A stretch of 47,653 bases of DNA from Polyangiaceae bacterium (GTDB lineage: Bacteria; Myxococcota_A; Polyangia; Polyangiales; Polyangiaceae). The notes under the pieces are model-generated. The model saw only the letters and a list, made by a program, of their open reading frames with translations. It searched no databases and was not told the DNA's origin. Position 1 is the first letter of the stretch. The number at the start of each line of letters is the position of its first letter. The position numbers and the translations under genes are program-made. The DNA is taken from positions 1 through 47,653 of the forward strand of contig JAQSWN010000095.1 of NCBI GenBank assembly GCA_029266615.1, read 5' to 3'. Shown in pieces: positions 39,351 to 47,504 of the stretch.

Positions 39351-41903
39351 TTGCAACCCGAGACGCCGTTCGTTAAAAGTCCCAACGTGTCGAATTCTGC
39401 GAAGTACAACATCCCCGTCGATGAGTTGCAGCTGGACTCCGAGGCGCTGAAGGAAGCGTTCGTCAACCACGTCCAGCACACGCAGGGTAAGCACCCGAGC
39501 GCAGCGACGCGGCTGGATCACTTCATCAGCGCGGCTCGCACCGCGCGCGACCGCATGTTCGACCGCTGGACCCGCACCTGGTCGCGGCGCGAGCGCCAGC
39601 AGCCCAAGATCGTGAACTACCTCTCGATGGAGTTCCTCATCGGGCGCCTGCTGGAGGACGGCCTCGTGAACCTCGGCGTGCTGGAGGAGATGCGCACGGG
39701 CCTGGCCACCCTCGGCATCGACTTGAACCAGGTGCTCGAGCAGGAGCCGGACGCCGGCCTCGGTAACGGCGGACTGGGTCGCCTCGCGGCGTGCTTCTTG
39801 GACTCCATGGCGACGCTCGGCATCGCCGGCATGGGCTACGGCCTCCGCTACGACTACGGCATCTTCCGGCAGGACATCGTGGGGGGGGTGCAGCAAGAGT
39901 CGCCGGACCAATGGCTGCGCTTCGGTAACCCGTGGGAGATCGCGCGGCCCGAGCGCACGTACGCGGTGCGGTTCGGCGGGCGCGTCATTCAGTACACGGG
40001 CAGCACCGGCCGTCTCGTGCACGAGTGGATCGACACCGACAGCGTCAACGCGATGGCGTACGACATTCCGATCCCCGGCTACAAAAACAACGTGGTGAAC
40101 ACGCTGCGCTTGTGGTCCGCCAAAGCGACGAACGACTTCGACATCTCGTACTTCAACCGCGGGGACTACCTGAAGGCGGTCGCGGAGAAGAGCGCGACCG
40201 AGAACATCACGCGCGTCCTTTATCCGAACGACCAGCAACCGGCAGGCAAAGAGCTGCGGCTGAAGCAGGAGTACTTCCTCGTCTCGGCCACCCTGCAGGA
40301 CGTCATCAATCGGCACCTGCGCTACCACTCGGACCTCTACAACCTGCACGAGCAGGCCGTCTTCCAGATGAACGACACGCACCCAGCCCTCGCGGTTGCG
40401 GAGCTGATGCGCATCTTGATGGACGTCCACGCCATGCCGTGGGACCACGCGTTTTCGCTCACCAAGCGCTGCTGCGCTTACACCAACCACACCATTTTGC
40501 CGGAAGCGCTCGAGCGCTGGCCCGTGTGGTTGATGGAGCGCGTGCTCCCGCGGCACCTACAGATCATTTACGACATCAACTCCCAGCACCTCGCCGAGGT
40601 GAAGAAGGCGTTCCCGGGGGACGACGAGCGCCTTCGTCGGATGTCGCTCGTGGAAGAAGGCGCGGAGAAGCGCATCAACATGGCCAACTTGGCCATCGTC
40701 GGCGGCAGCAAGGTCAACGGCGTCTCCGCCCTCCACTCGCAGCTGCTCAAGCAGTTCTTGTTCTCGGACTTCTGCGACATGGAGCCGAGCAAGTTCATCA
40801 ACCAGACCAACGGCGTCACGCCGCGCCGCTGGATGCTGAAGTGCAACCCCAAGCTTGCCACGCTCATCACCAATCGCATCGGCCCCGGCTGGGAAGTGGA
40901 CTTGGATCAGCTGGAGCGGCTAGTGCCGTTCGCCAACGATCCGGAGTTTCAGGCCGAGTGGCGCGCGATAAAGCAGCACAACAAGGAGCGCCTCGCCAAC
41001 GCGCTACGTCGTGACCTGCGCATCGAGCTGGATCCGACGCACCTCATTCACTCGCAGGTGAAGCGCATCCACGAGTACAAGCGCCAGCTGCTGAACATCC
41101 TCCACGTCGTGTCGCTGTACCAGCAGTACCGGCAGAAACCGCCTTACGACGTCACCCCCCGCACCTTCCTTTTCGCCGGGAAGGCCGCGCCAGGTTACGA
41201 CATGGCCAAGCGCATCATCGCGCTCGCCAACGCCGTCGGCCAGACCATCAACAACGACGTCGCGGTGCGCCAGCACTTACGCGTCATCTTCGTGCCGAAC
41301 TACAGCGTGTCGATGGCGGAGCTCATCGTCCCCGCTACGGACGTGTCCGAGCAGATCTCTACTGCGGGCACGGAAGCGTCCGGCACTGGCAACATGAAGT
41401 TTTCGATGAACGGCGCGCTGACCATCGGCACGTTGGACGGCGCGAACGTAGAGATTCGCGAAGCCGTTGGCGAGGCGAACTTCTTCCTGTTCGGCCTCCG
41501 CACGGAGCAGGTGCAAGCGTCGCGCGAAGCCGGCTACGACCCGATGCAGCTGTACTACGCAGAGCCGGTGCTGCGCGCCGCGCTGGACGCGGTTTCGAGC
41601 GGCGCTTTCTCGCCGGACGACACGAACCGCTTCAAGCCGCTCATCGACTCGCTGCTATACGGTGGCGACACGTACATGGTGCTGGCGGACTTCCTCAGCT
41701 ACGTCCACTGTCAGCGGAGCGTGGAGGCCGCGTATCACGACCAAGTGGCGTGGACCCGCAAGTCGATCCTGAACGTCGCGCACATGGGGCGCTTCTCGAG
41801 CGACCGCACGATCTTGGGCTACGCCCGGGATATCTGGGGCGTCTACGTGCCGCCGATCGGCGGCCCGCGCACCAGCATCGTGCCTCCGAATTCTGTCCGC
41901 TAG
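39351..41903 (+). CDS. glgP: Glycogen/maltodextrin phosphorylase
   Basis: An 850-residue GT35 enzyme that releases glucose-1-phosphate from alpha-1,4-glucans using pyridoxal phosphate. Landmarks: 'YLSMEFLIGRLL', 'EPDAGLGNGGLGRLAACFLD', 'AYDIPIPGYKNNVVNTLRLW', 'FQMNDTHPALAVAELMR', 'INQTNGVTPRRWM', 'VKRIHEYKRQLLN', and the PLP-binding Lys683 in 'EASGTGNMKFSMNGA'. TTG 39351 is chosen because GGAGG lies six to seven bases upstream; ATG 39309 and the frame back to 39240 have weaker sites. The stop codon sits in the loop of the terminator at 41886-41928. It diverges from the amidase gene. Confidence 0.97.
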   Translation: MQPETPFVKSPNVSNSAKYNIPVDELQLDSEALKEAFVNHVQHTQGKHPSAATRLDHFISAARTARDRMFDRWTRTWSRRERQQPKIVNYLSMEFLIGRLLEDGLVNLGVLEEMRTGLATLGIDLNQVLEQEPDAGLGNGGLGRLAACFLDSMATLGIAGMGYGLRYDYGIFRQDIVGGVQQESPDQWLRFGNPWEIARPERTYAVRFGGRVIQYTGSTGRLVHEWIDTDSVNAMAYDIPIPGYKNNVVNTLRLWSAKATNDFDISYFNRGDYLKAVAEKSATENITRVLYPNDQQPAGKELRLKQEYFLVSATLQDVINRHLRYHSDLYNLHEQAVFQMNDTHPALAVAELMRILMDVHAMPWDHAFSLTKRCCAYTNHTILPEALERWPVWLMERVLPRHLQIIYDINSQHLAEVKKAFPGDDERLRRMSLVEEGAEKRINMANLAIVGGSKVNGVSALHSQLLKQFLFSDFCDMEPSKFINQTNGVTPRRWMLKCNPKLATLITNRIGPGWEVDLDQLERLVPFANDPEFQAEWRAIKQHNKERLANALRRDLRIELDPTHLIHSQVKRIHEYKRQLLNILHVVSLYQQYRQKPPYDVTPRTFLFAGKAAPGYDMAKRIIALANAVGQTINNDVAVRQHLRVIFVPNYSVSMAELIVPATDVSEQISTAGTEASGTGNMKFSMNGALTIGTLDGANVEIREAVGEANFFLFGLRTEQVQASREAGYDPMQLYYAEPVLRAALDAVSSGAFSPDDTNRFKPLIDSLLYGGDTYMVLADFLSYVHCQRSVEAAYHDQVAWTRKSILNVAHMGRFSSDRTILGYARDIWGVYVPPIGGPRTSIVPPNSVR

Positions 41904-41928
41904 GCGGACAGAATTCGGGTTTTGTTTG
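41886..41928 (+). terminator. Rho-independent terminator overlapping the end of glgP
   Basis: A perfect 15-bp inverted repeat (CCGAATTCTGTCCGC at 41886-41900, GCGGACAGAATTCGG at 41904-41918) with a three-base loop that is exactly the glgP stop codon TAG (41901-41903), followed by GTTTTGTTTG. The left arm is the coding sequence for the last five residues. It could also stop transcripts arriving from the other side, since the arms are symmetric. Confidence 0.9.
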
Positions 41929-41957
41929 TATTGCCATAGGGCTCGCCCGCGGCGTCC

Positions 41958-42000
41958 GGCGTCCGTTTCCACCTGAGGTGGGGAGGGCGCCGGTCTCGCC
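41958..42000 (+). repeat. Dispersed ~42-bp repeat, copy A
   Basis: Begins GGCGTCCGTTT, then CCACCTGAGGTGGGGAGGGC and ends near GGTCTCGCC. Shares the GGCGTCCGTTT start, a central TGAGG and the GGCGC(C)G-CTC end with copies at 42157 and 42775. Same orientation as the others. Confidence 0.65.
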
Positions 42001-42156
42001 GGGTTTGTACACTCCGGTCTTCTGGTGCCGATCGTGATCTGATCGTGCCAAGGTCGGGTGACTGCGTTCCAGCTCGCGCGCAGGCGCGCTCGCGATCGCT
42101 GTTTAGGATCCGTGGCGCGTGACGGAGTCGGGAGGAGTGACGTCGATGCGCGTGGT

Positions 42157-42200
42157 GGCGTCCGTTTTTACTTGAGGGTTAGCGGGCGCCGACCTCGCCG
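42157..42200 (+). repeat. Dispersed ~42-bp repeat, copy B
   Basis: Begins GGCGTCCGTTT, then TTACTTGAGGGTTAGCGGGC and ends GCCGACCTCGCCG. The most diverged copy in its middle but with the best-preserved ends. Confidence 0.65.
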
Positions 42201-42763
42201 CTCGTCGGCGCGATGCGTTCGAGGTGTTCGGCGCGAAATTAAAGAAGAAGGGTGTTCGAGACTCGGCACGATGTGGCGCTTCGGACGAAATTTGCTCAAT
42301 GATTTCAGGCTCGCGACCGGAAATCACGACTTGGTCGCAGGGGTGACAATGCAAGGGCGCGCTTCTGGAGATGGTCACGGATGCGACTGACCGGCTTCCA
42401 GGCGCGGTGGTCTCGAAATCGTTGGCGGAAATTGGGTTACTTCTGCGACTGCGAGCCGAGTCTGCAGAGGTGCCTCTTTTCGAAGCGAACCTTCCGTCCG
42501 AGGGTGGCGTCGCTGGCGACTGACACCGCCGCTGCCGAGCTTCTTGCCGGGCGGTTGGGCCATGCGAGATGAGCGAGAGCGGTGCGCGTGGTTCGTCGCA
42601 GCTGAAAGGCGTCCGGCGCCGCGCTGCAACGCAAGGGCGCCCTCTGTCGTGGGGCGGTCTAGTTCCATCTGGACCATGTGGAGGTGAAAGTCGCGCCGCG
42701 GCCGCCGCTGTTCGGCGGTGATTGGAGTTCCATGTGGCGCTGAAGTCTCCGCAGGACGGGCGT

Positions 42764-44305
42764 TCACCGATGCTGGCGTCCGTTTCCAGTTGAGGTGAGC
42801 GGGCGCGGTCTGTCCCGTGCCGTCGCGTTTAGGAGCGGGGGGGAGGCGGGGGGTAGCGCGATGAGGCCGCGGGCGGCGAGCCAGGCTTCGCAGGCTTTTG
42901 GCCACTGGCGTCCCGCTTCGTGCTCTGAGCTCATGCCGAGGCCGTGCGGCCCCGTTTCATAGACGTGCAGCTCGTGGGGCACGCCAGCGCGCTGCAGGGC
43001 TGCCGTGTAGGCGAGCGAGTTCTGAACGGGTACGCTTGCGTCGTCTTTGGTGTGCCAAAGGAAGGTGGGCGGCGTGCGAGCGGTGACGCGCGTCTCCATC
43101 GACAGGGCGGTGACGAGCGCGGGATCCGGATCGAGGCCGAGCAAAGCGCGGCGTGAGCCTTCGTGCGCATGCGGCGGCTCGAACGTGATGACCGGATAGG
43201 AGAGGATCGCGAAATCCGGGCGCTCGTCCTCGCCCTCGAAGAGGCAAGAAGCGCATGCCGCCAAGTGGCCGCCGGCAGAGAAGCCGAGCACGCCGATTCG
43301 GCTCGCCGGGATGCCGAGCTCCGGAGACTGCGCGCGCACGAGCCGAATGGCGCTCTGCACGTCGGCGAGCGGCGCGGGGTGCCCCCAATCAGCCAGGCGA
43401 TAGCGCAGAACGAAGGCGTGCACGCCGCGCTCGTTGAGCCACGCCGCGACTCGAGTGCCCTCTTTCTCGAGCGACAGATGCGTGTAGCCGCCGCCCGGAC
43501 AGACCACGACTGCGGCGCTCGCCGCTCCGCGAGCCGGAAAGGACATGAGCGAAGGGTCGTGACGACGCGCCGTGACGCTCAAGCCGGCCGCAAGCAACCC
43601 GGCCACCACCAACCGCGCGACGGCGTGGGCGCCTTCTGGAGAGAGGTGGGTGTTGTCTTCCGGGGCAAAGAGGCGCTCGCTCGCGCTCGGTCCGTAGCGC
43701 TCCAAGAGGCGCGCGGTCTCGATGGTCATGTCGATGAGGGGCGTGCCGGTTTCATGCGCGACGGCCCGCGTCGCTTCGGGGTAGTCGCCGTGCGTTTGCT
43801 GCACGCGGTCAGCCTCGAAGCGTCGCCGCGCGATGGAGGTGAGCAGCACCGGCACGCCCCCGTGCTCGCGCACCTCTGTGACGTAGCGCCGCAAGTTGTC
43901 ACGGAAGCTGGTGGCCGCGTCGGTGTGACGAGCGGGGTCGTCTTTTGGGTCGTTGTGACCGAACTGGATCAGCACCCAGTCGCCTGCTGCGACTCGCTCG
44001 AGCAGCGCCCCCCAGTGTCCCTCGTCGCGGAAACTCCTCGAGCTCCGGCCGGATTTCGCAGCGTCATGGACGCGCACGCCAGTCAGCTCCGATTCGAGCA
44101 CGGCGCCCCAACCGACGCGGCCGTCGGTCGCGGGGAACTCTGCCGCGGTAGAATCCCCCGCGACGTGGAGCGCGAGAGGCCTGCTGGCGCGCGTGTTCCG
44201 CGGCCGCAGCGCGCTCGGCGCGGAGGCCGGAGCATTCAGACGCGCCGAACAGCCCAATTCGCCGAGCAAAAGCAAGCCCAAGGCGGAGACGTGCCGGCGT
44301 TGCAC
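42764..44305 (-). CDS. Two-domain esterase: SGNH/CE12-like plus BD-FAE-like alpha/beta hydrolase
   Basis: A 513-residue predicted lipoprotein (lipobox Cys19 in GELGC). Residues about 45-255 form a rhamnogalacturonan-acetylesterase-type SGNH domain: 'HVAGDSTAAEF' (nucleophile Ser), 'IQFGHNDPKDD' (Asn block) and 'EDNTHLSPEGAHAVA' (Asp-His). Residues about 265-480 form an alpha/beta-hydrolase like bifunctional feruloyl/acetyl-xylan esterases: 'VVVCPGGGYTHLS', nucleophile in 'GFSAGGHLA', Asp in 'HTKDDASVP' and His in 'ETGPHGLGM'. It would remove acetyl (or feruloyl) groups from plant polysaccharides outside the cytoplasm. The last 20 or so residues are unlike either domain and come from repeat C. 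The start at 44305 gives a good signal peptide. Confidence 0.92.
   Translation of the reverse strand: MQRRHVSALGLLLLGELGCSARLNAPASAPSALRPRNTRASRPLALHVAGDSTAAEFPATDGRVGWGAVLESELTGVRVHDAAKSGRSSRSFRDEGHWGALLERVAAGDWVLIQFGHNDPKDDPARHTDAATSFRDNLRRYVTEVREHGGVPVLLTSIARRRFEADRVQQTHGDYPEATRAVAHETGTPLIDMTIETARLLERYGPSASERLFAPEDNTHLSPEGAHAVARLVVAGLLAAGLSVTARRHDPSLMSFPARGAASAAVVVCPGGGYTHLSLEKEGTRVAAWLNERGVHAFVLRYRLADWGHPAPLADVQSAIRLVRAQSPELGIPASRIGVLGFSAGGHLAACASCLFEGEDERPDFAILSYPVITFEPPHAHEGSRRALLGLDPDPALVTALSMETRVTARTPPTFLWHTKDDASVPVQNSLAYTAALQRAGVPHELHVYETGPHGLGMSSEHEAGRQWPKACEAWLAARGLIALPPASPPLLNATARDRPRPLTSTGNGRQHR
42775..42818 (+). repeat. Dispersed ~42-bp repeat, copy C
   Basis: Begins GGCGTCCGTTT, then CCAGTTGAGGTGAGCGGGCG and ends near CGGTCTGTCC. 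It overlaps the 3' end of the esterase reading frame on the opposite strand, so the last residues of that protein are encoded by the repeat. Confidence 0.65.
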
Positions 44306-44405
44306 CCCGCATGATGCGCGTACATTGCAAAATCGATCACGGGCGTTGCGCCGCGCCGCACCTGGGGGGAAGATTCCGGCCTAAAACCAACACGAGGAAT
44401 TCAGG

Positions 44406-45374
44406 ATGTCAGAGCTCGAATCACTGAAGCAGTTCACCACCGTCGTCGCGGACACGGGCGACATCGGCGCGATCGCTCAGTACAAGCCGCAAGACGCGAC
44501 TACCAACCCTTCGCTGCTGTTCAAGGCCGCGCAGCAAAAGGAGTACAAGCACCTCGTCGACGAGGCGATCAGCTACTCCAAGAAGGCGAGCGCGGGCAGC
44601 GCGCAAACTGAGCTGTTCATGGATAAGCTGGCCGTCAACTTCGGCATCGAGATCTTGAAGATCATCCCGGGCCGCGTCTCCACCGAGGTGGACGCGAGCT
44701 ATTCCTTCGATCGGGACGGCAGCATCGCCAAGGCGCGTGAGCTCATCAAGTTGTACGAGGACGCGGGCATCGCCCGGGAGCGAATCCTCATCAAGCTGGG
44801 CAGCACCTGGGAAGGCATCAAGGCCGCGGAGCAGCTCGAAAAAGAGGGGATTCACTGTAACCTCACGCTCCTCTTCAGCTTCGCTCAAGCCGTCGCGTGC
44901 GCAGAAGCGAAGGTGACGCTCATCTCCCCGTTCGTCGGTCGCATTTACGACTGGTACAAGAAGTCCACCGGGCAAGAGCCGGCCATCGACGCGGATCCGG
45001 GCGTCGCCAGCGTCAAGCGCATCTACGAGTACTACAAGAAGTACGACTACAAGACCCAGGTCATGGGCGCGAGCTTCCGGAAAGTGGAGCAAATCATCGA
45101 GCTCGCCGGCTCGGACCTGCTTACGATTAGCCCGGACCTGCTCGCCCAGCTGCAAAAGCGCGAAGGCACGCTCGAGCGCAAGCTAAACGTGGACGCGGCC
45201 AAGTCCAAGGACATCCCCCGCATCACCCTGGACGAAAAGACCTACCGTTTCGAGCACAACCAAGACCAAATGGCGGTAGAGAAGCTGAGCGAAGGCATCC
45301 GCTCGTTCTACGCGGACGCTCGGAAGCTCGAGAAGTACGCGCAAGCGGAGATGGCAAAAGCCTCCGCCGCGTAA
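44406..45374 (+). CDS. tal: Transaldolase
   Basis: A 322-residue TalB-type transaldolase of the pentose phosphate pathway, moving a dihydroxyacetone unit from sedoheptulose-7-phosphate to glyceraldehyde-3-phosphate. The Schiff-base lysine is Lys130 in 'ERILIKLGSTWEGI'; 'QDATTNPSLLFKAA', 'VSTEVDASYSFD', 'CNLTLLFSFAQAVACAEA', 'LISPFVGRIYDWY' and 'VMGASFRKVEQI' are all present. A GAGGAATT ribosome-binding site lies about six bases before ATG 44406. It diverges from the esterase gene (100-bp gap) and ends in a strong terminator. Confidence 0.98.
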   Translation: MSELESLKQFTTVVADTGDIGAIAQYKPQDATTNPSLLFKAAQQKEYKHLVDEAISYSKKASAGSAQTELFMDKLAVNFGIEILKIIPGRVSTEVDASYSFDRDGSIAKARELIKLYEDAGIARERILIKLGSTWEGIKAAEQLEKEGIHCNLTLLFSFAQAVACAEAKVTLISPFVGRIYDWYKKSTGQEPAIDADPGVASVKRIYEYYKKYDYKTQVMGASFRKVEQIIELAGSDLLTISPDLLAQLQKREGTLERKLNVDAAKSKDIPRITLDEKTYRFEHNQDQMAVEKLSEGIRSFYADARKLEKYAQAEMAKASAA

Positions 45375-45401
45375 CGCCTGAGCAGCTCCACGCGAGCGCT
45401 G

Positions 45402-45439
45402 ACGGCGCGTTTCTTCGGAGACGCGCCGTTTCTGTTTTT
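45402..45439 (+). terminator. Rho-independent terminator of tal with UUCG tetraloop
   Basis: ACGGCGCGT (45402-45410) pairs perfectly with ACGCGCCGT (45421-45429); inside, TTC/GAG extend the stem (one G-U) around a C(UUCG)G tetraloop, and TTCTGTTTTT follows. It lies 28 bp after the tal stop. Confidence 0.88.
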
Positions 45440-45511
45440 GGGGTCGCCACGAGCGCGGCAAAGCTACGGCTCGTGGCCGGGGAGGGCGCCGCGCTGGGGG
45501 GCTGATGGTCG

Positions 45512-46222
45512 TTACTTGGACCAACTGCGCCGCCGCGCGCGCGCTTCGGCGCTCCACGCCGCGCGGGTTTGCACACGGTAGCGGCGCGAAACCCAGTGAA
45601 GCAGGACGACCAACGCGATCGCGGCGAAGCCGGCGGCGTTGTCGTCTACGTTAAGGCCGAGGGCCAGCGCCGCGTACAACAGCGTGCCGGCGAAGGCGGC
45701 GAGGGCCGTGAGCTCGCCCGGGCGAAACACGACCGGGGTGCGGTGGAGGAGCACGCTGCGGAGCACGCCGCCGCCCACCGCGTTGACGACCCCGACCAGC
45801 ATCGCACCCGGCACGCTGATGGACGCCGCCAGCGCCAGGCGCATGCCGACCATGGCGAACGCGCCGAGGCCGAGAGCGTCCGCAAACCCGGCCAGCCGCG
45901 TGAGCGCTTTCGGCACGCGCCCGTGCACGGATTCACCGACGCGCCACGTGAAGAGCGACGCGACGAGCGTGAGCACCACGTACGTGGGCGTGCGCACGAG
46001 CATGGGCGGCCCCGCCTGGAGGAACAGCGCGTCCCGCAGCAGTCCGCCACCGCAGGAGGAGACCAGGGCGATCGCAAAGATGCCGGTCAGGTCGTAGCCG
46101 CGGCGCGCGGCCAGGACGGCTCCGGTTGCGGCCCAGAGCAAGGTCGCGACCCAGTCGAAGTAGCGGAAGGCAACGCCGGCGGCGCGCCATAACTGCTCTA
46201 CGTCTGCTTCGGGCCAGCTCAA
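45512..46222 (-). CDS. UPF0126/TRIC-type membrane protein
   Basis: About 236 residues with six or seven hydrophobic segments. The two internal repeats of the family are readable: 'YFDWVATLLWAATGAVLAAR' with 'RGYDLTGIFAIALVSSCGGG' and 'LLRDALFLQ', then 'LGAFAMVGMRLALAASISVP' and 'GVVNAVGGGVLRSVLL'; the GGG-R motif in each is diagnostic. Related to prokaryotic trimeric intracellular cation channels (YicG/YadS group). The start is uncertain: TTG 46222 (SWPEADVEQLW) is the most reasonable; no good ribosome-binding site is visible. Downstream of it are 137 bp to tal on the other strand. Confidence 0.87.
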   Translation of the reverse strand: MSWPEADVEQLWRAAGVAFRYFDWVATLLWAATGAVLAARRGYDLTGIFAIALVSSCGGGLLRDALFLQAGPPMLVRTPTYVVLTLVASLFTWRVGESVHGRVPKALTRLAGFADALGLGAFAMVGMRLALAASISVPGAMLVGVVNAVGGGVLRSVLLHRTPVVFRPGELTALAAFAGTLLYAALALGLNVDDNAAGFAAIALVVLLHWVSRRYRVQTRAAWSAEARARRRSWSK

Positions 46223-46437
46223 GGCTCGCGGAACATGCGCGCGCTTTCGTCGAGCCGCAAGGCGCTCGGCGACCGTTACAGCGGCGAGGCGCGCGCAGCC
46301 GCTACAGCGAAGCCGCCCCGCACCGTTTCCTCGACCCTGTGACTCGCGCGCGCGGTGGGGGGCGCGCGGGGTCGCGGGGCTTTGAGCTGGGGACGCTCTT
46401 CGGACTTGGGGACGCGCCCTGCTACGAGGTGGCGCCC

Positions 46438-47445
46438 TCAGCAGAAGCCGACGAACAACGGTTGAGGGACGCCGGGCGTGTTGCCGAGAGGCTCCACGCG
46501 AAGGCCATGGTCTTCGACGGAGAAGCAGGTGACGGACGCGGCGTCGAGGTTGCCGACGAGAAGACGGTCGCCGCGGCGGTTGACCGAGAAGTGGCGTGGG
46601 ATTTTGCCGGTAGAGATGCGATCGTGGAGGGCGAGCGCGCCTTGGTCGTCGACGGCGAAGATGGCCAGGCTGTCGTCGCCACGATTGGAGGCGTAGAGGG
46701 CGCGGCCGGAAGGGTGCAGCTCGAGGTGCGCGGCGGTGTTCGGAGCGCGACCGGCAGCGTTGCCGAGGGTGGAGACGAGGCCGACCAGCTCGAGCTTTCC
46801 GACCTGGTCCCACGCGAACATGCCGACCTCGCTGGTGTGCTCGAAGGTGACGTAGACGACGCGACCGCTCGCGTCGAAGGTGAGGTGACGTGGACCCGTG
46901 CCGAGAGGAGCGGCGGCGGTGCCGACGCGCTCCAGCGCGCCGGTGGCTACGTCCAGGCCGTAGACCGCGACGTAGTCCGAGCCGAGGCACGGGATGAGGA
47001 CGTGCCGGTTGTCGGGTGAGGTGACGATAGAGTGCGGATTTCGGCCGGCGTGGTGCGTGGCGAGTGGGCCGCCGTTAGCGCCAGCGCGAAACACGGCGAC
47101 GGTGCCGGCTTGGTAATTGGCGACGAGCCCGAGCTCACCGCTGCGATCGAAGGAGACGTACGCGGGGCCGGCGCCGCCGGAGGTGCTGGGCACGCCGAGG
47201 CTCGGCTCCGCGCCGAGCTGAGTGACGGAATAGAGCAAGCCGCCGAGCTCGTCCACCGCGAGCACCCGCGCGCCGGACACGGCGAGGAACGAGGGGCAAC
47301 CGCCGAGGCGGAGCTGCGATTGAGCGCGGAGCGAGCCGACCTCCGTCAGCTCGAACCACAAGAGCTGACCACTTCCAGAGCCGACGATGACGCGATCCGG
47401 GGACAACGCCGCGCGCGGCTCGAGCGCGGCGTGGAGCTCTTGCAT
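46438..47445 (-). CDS. Lactonase-family seven-bladed beta-propeller protein
   Basis: A protein of about 335 residues of the 6-phosphogluconolactonase/YbhE-type propeller family: repeated blades 'PAYVSFDRSGELGLVANYQA', 'GRNPHSIVTSPDNRHVLIPC', 'GPRHLTFDASGRVVYVTFEH', 'TAAHLELHPSGRALYASNRG' and 'KIPRHFSVNRRGDRLLVGNL'. Such proteins hydrolyse 6-phosphogluconolactone or serve other roles. ATG 47445 begins 'MQELHAALEPR', with AAGGA directly before it (too close for an ideal site). An in-frame TTG at 47508 overlaps the previous gene's stop as TTGA and may be the true, coupled start. About 215 bp downstream of it, to the UPF0126 gene, hold no gene. Confidence 0.85.
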   Translation of the reverse strand: MQELHAALEPRAALSPDRVIVGSGSGQLLWFELTEVGSLRAQSQLRLGGCPSFLAVSGARVLAVDELGGLLYSVTQLGAEPSLGVPSTSGGAGPAYVSFDRSGELGLVANYQAGTVAVFRAGANGGPLATHHAGRNPHSIVTSPDNRHVLIPCLGSDYVAVYGLDVATGALERVGTAAAPLGTGPRHLTFDASGRVVYVTFEHTSEVGMFAWDQVGKLELVGLVSTLGNAAGRAPNTAAHLELHPSGRALYASNRGDDSLAIFAVDDQGALALHDRISTGKIPRHFSVNRRGDRLLVGNLDAASVTCFSVEDHGLRVEPLGNTPGVPQPLFVGFC

Positions 47446-47504
47446 TCCTTCAGGGTAGGGCCAATCTCCGCCCACGGTACGGCGGGTTCGGCTCCCTCGC
47501 GTGT

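Larger units (their letters stand above)
41929..42763. other. 835-bp gene-free region with degenerate repeats
   Basis: No convincing gene on either strand. Open frames here (for example 42103-42378 and 42375-42905 on the minus strand) have no family resemblance and compositions unlike the neighbours. Copies A and B of a roughly 42-bp repeat lie within it and copy C just beyond; short AT-richer patches ('AAATTAAAGAAGAAGG' near 42237) are unusual for this chromosome. It may be decayed mobile-element sequence, but no transposase remnant is readable. Confidence 0.5.

Noticed and set aside
38448..40556. A 702-codon open frame on the minus strand across the amidase and the start of glgP
   Set aside because: It is antisense to glgP for most of its length and in another frame through the amidase; its protein is Arg/Ala/His-rich with no motifs. 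Long shadow frames are expected at this GC content.
42375..42905. A 176-codon frame on the minus strand in the gene-free stretch
   Set aside because: No recognisable domain, no ribosome-binding site, Arg/Pro/Ser-rich composition, and it overlaps the 3' end of the esterase gene in another frame; part is repeat sequence.
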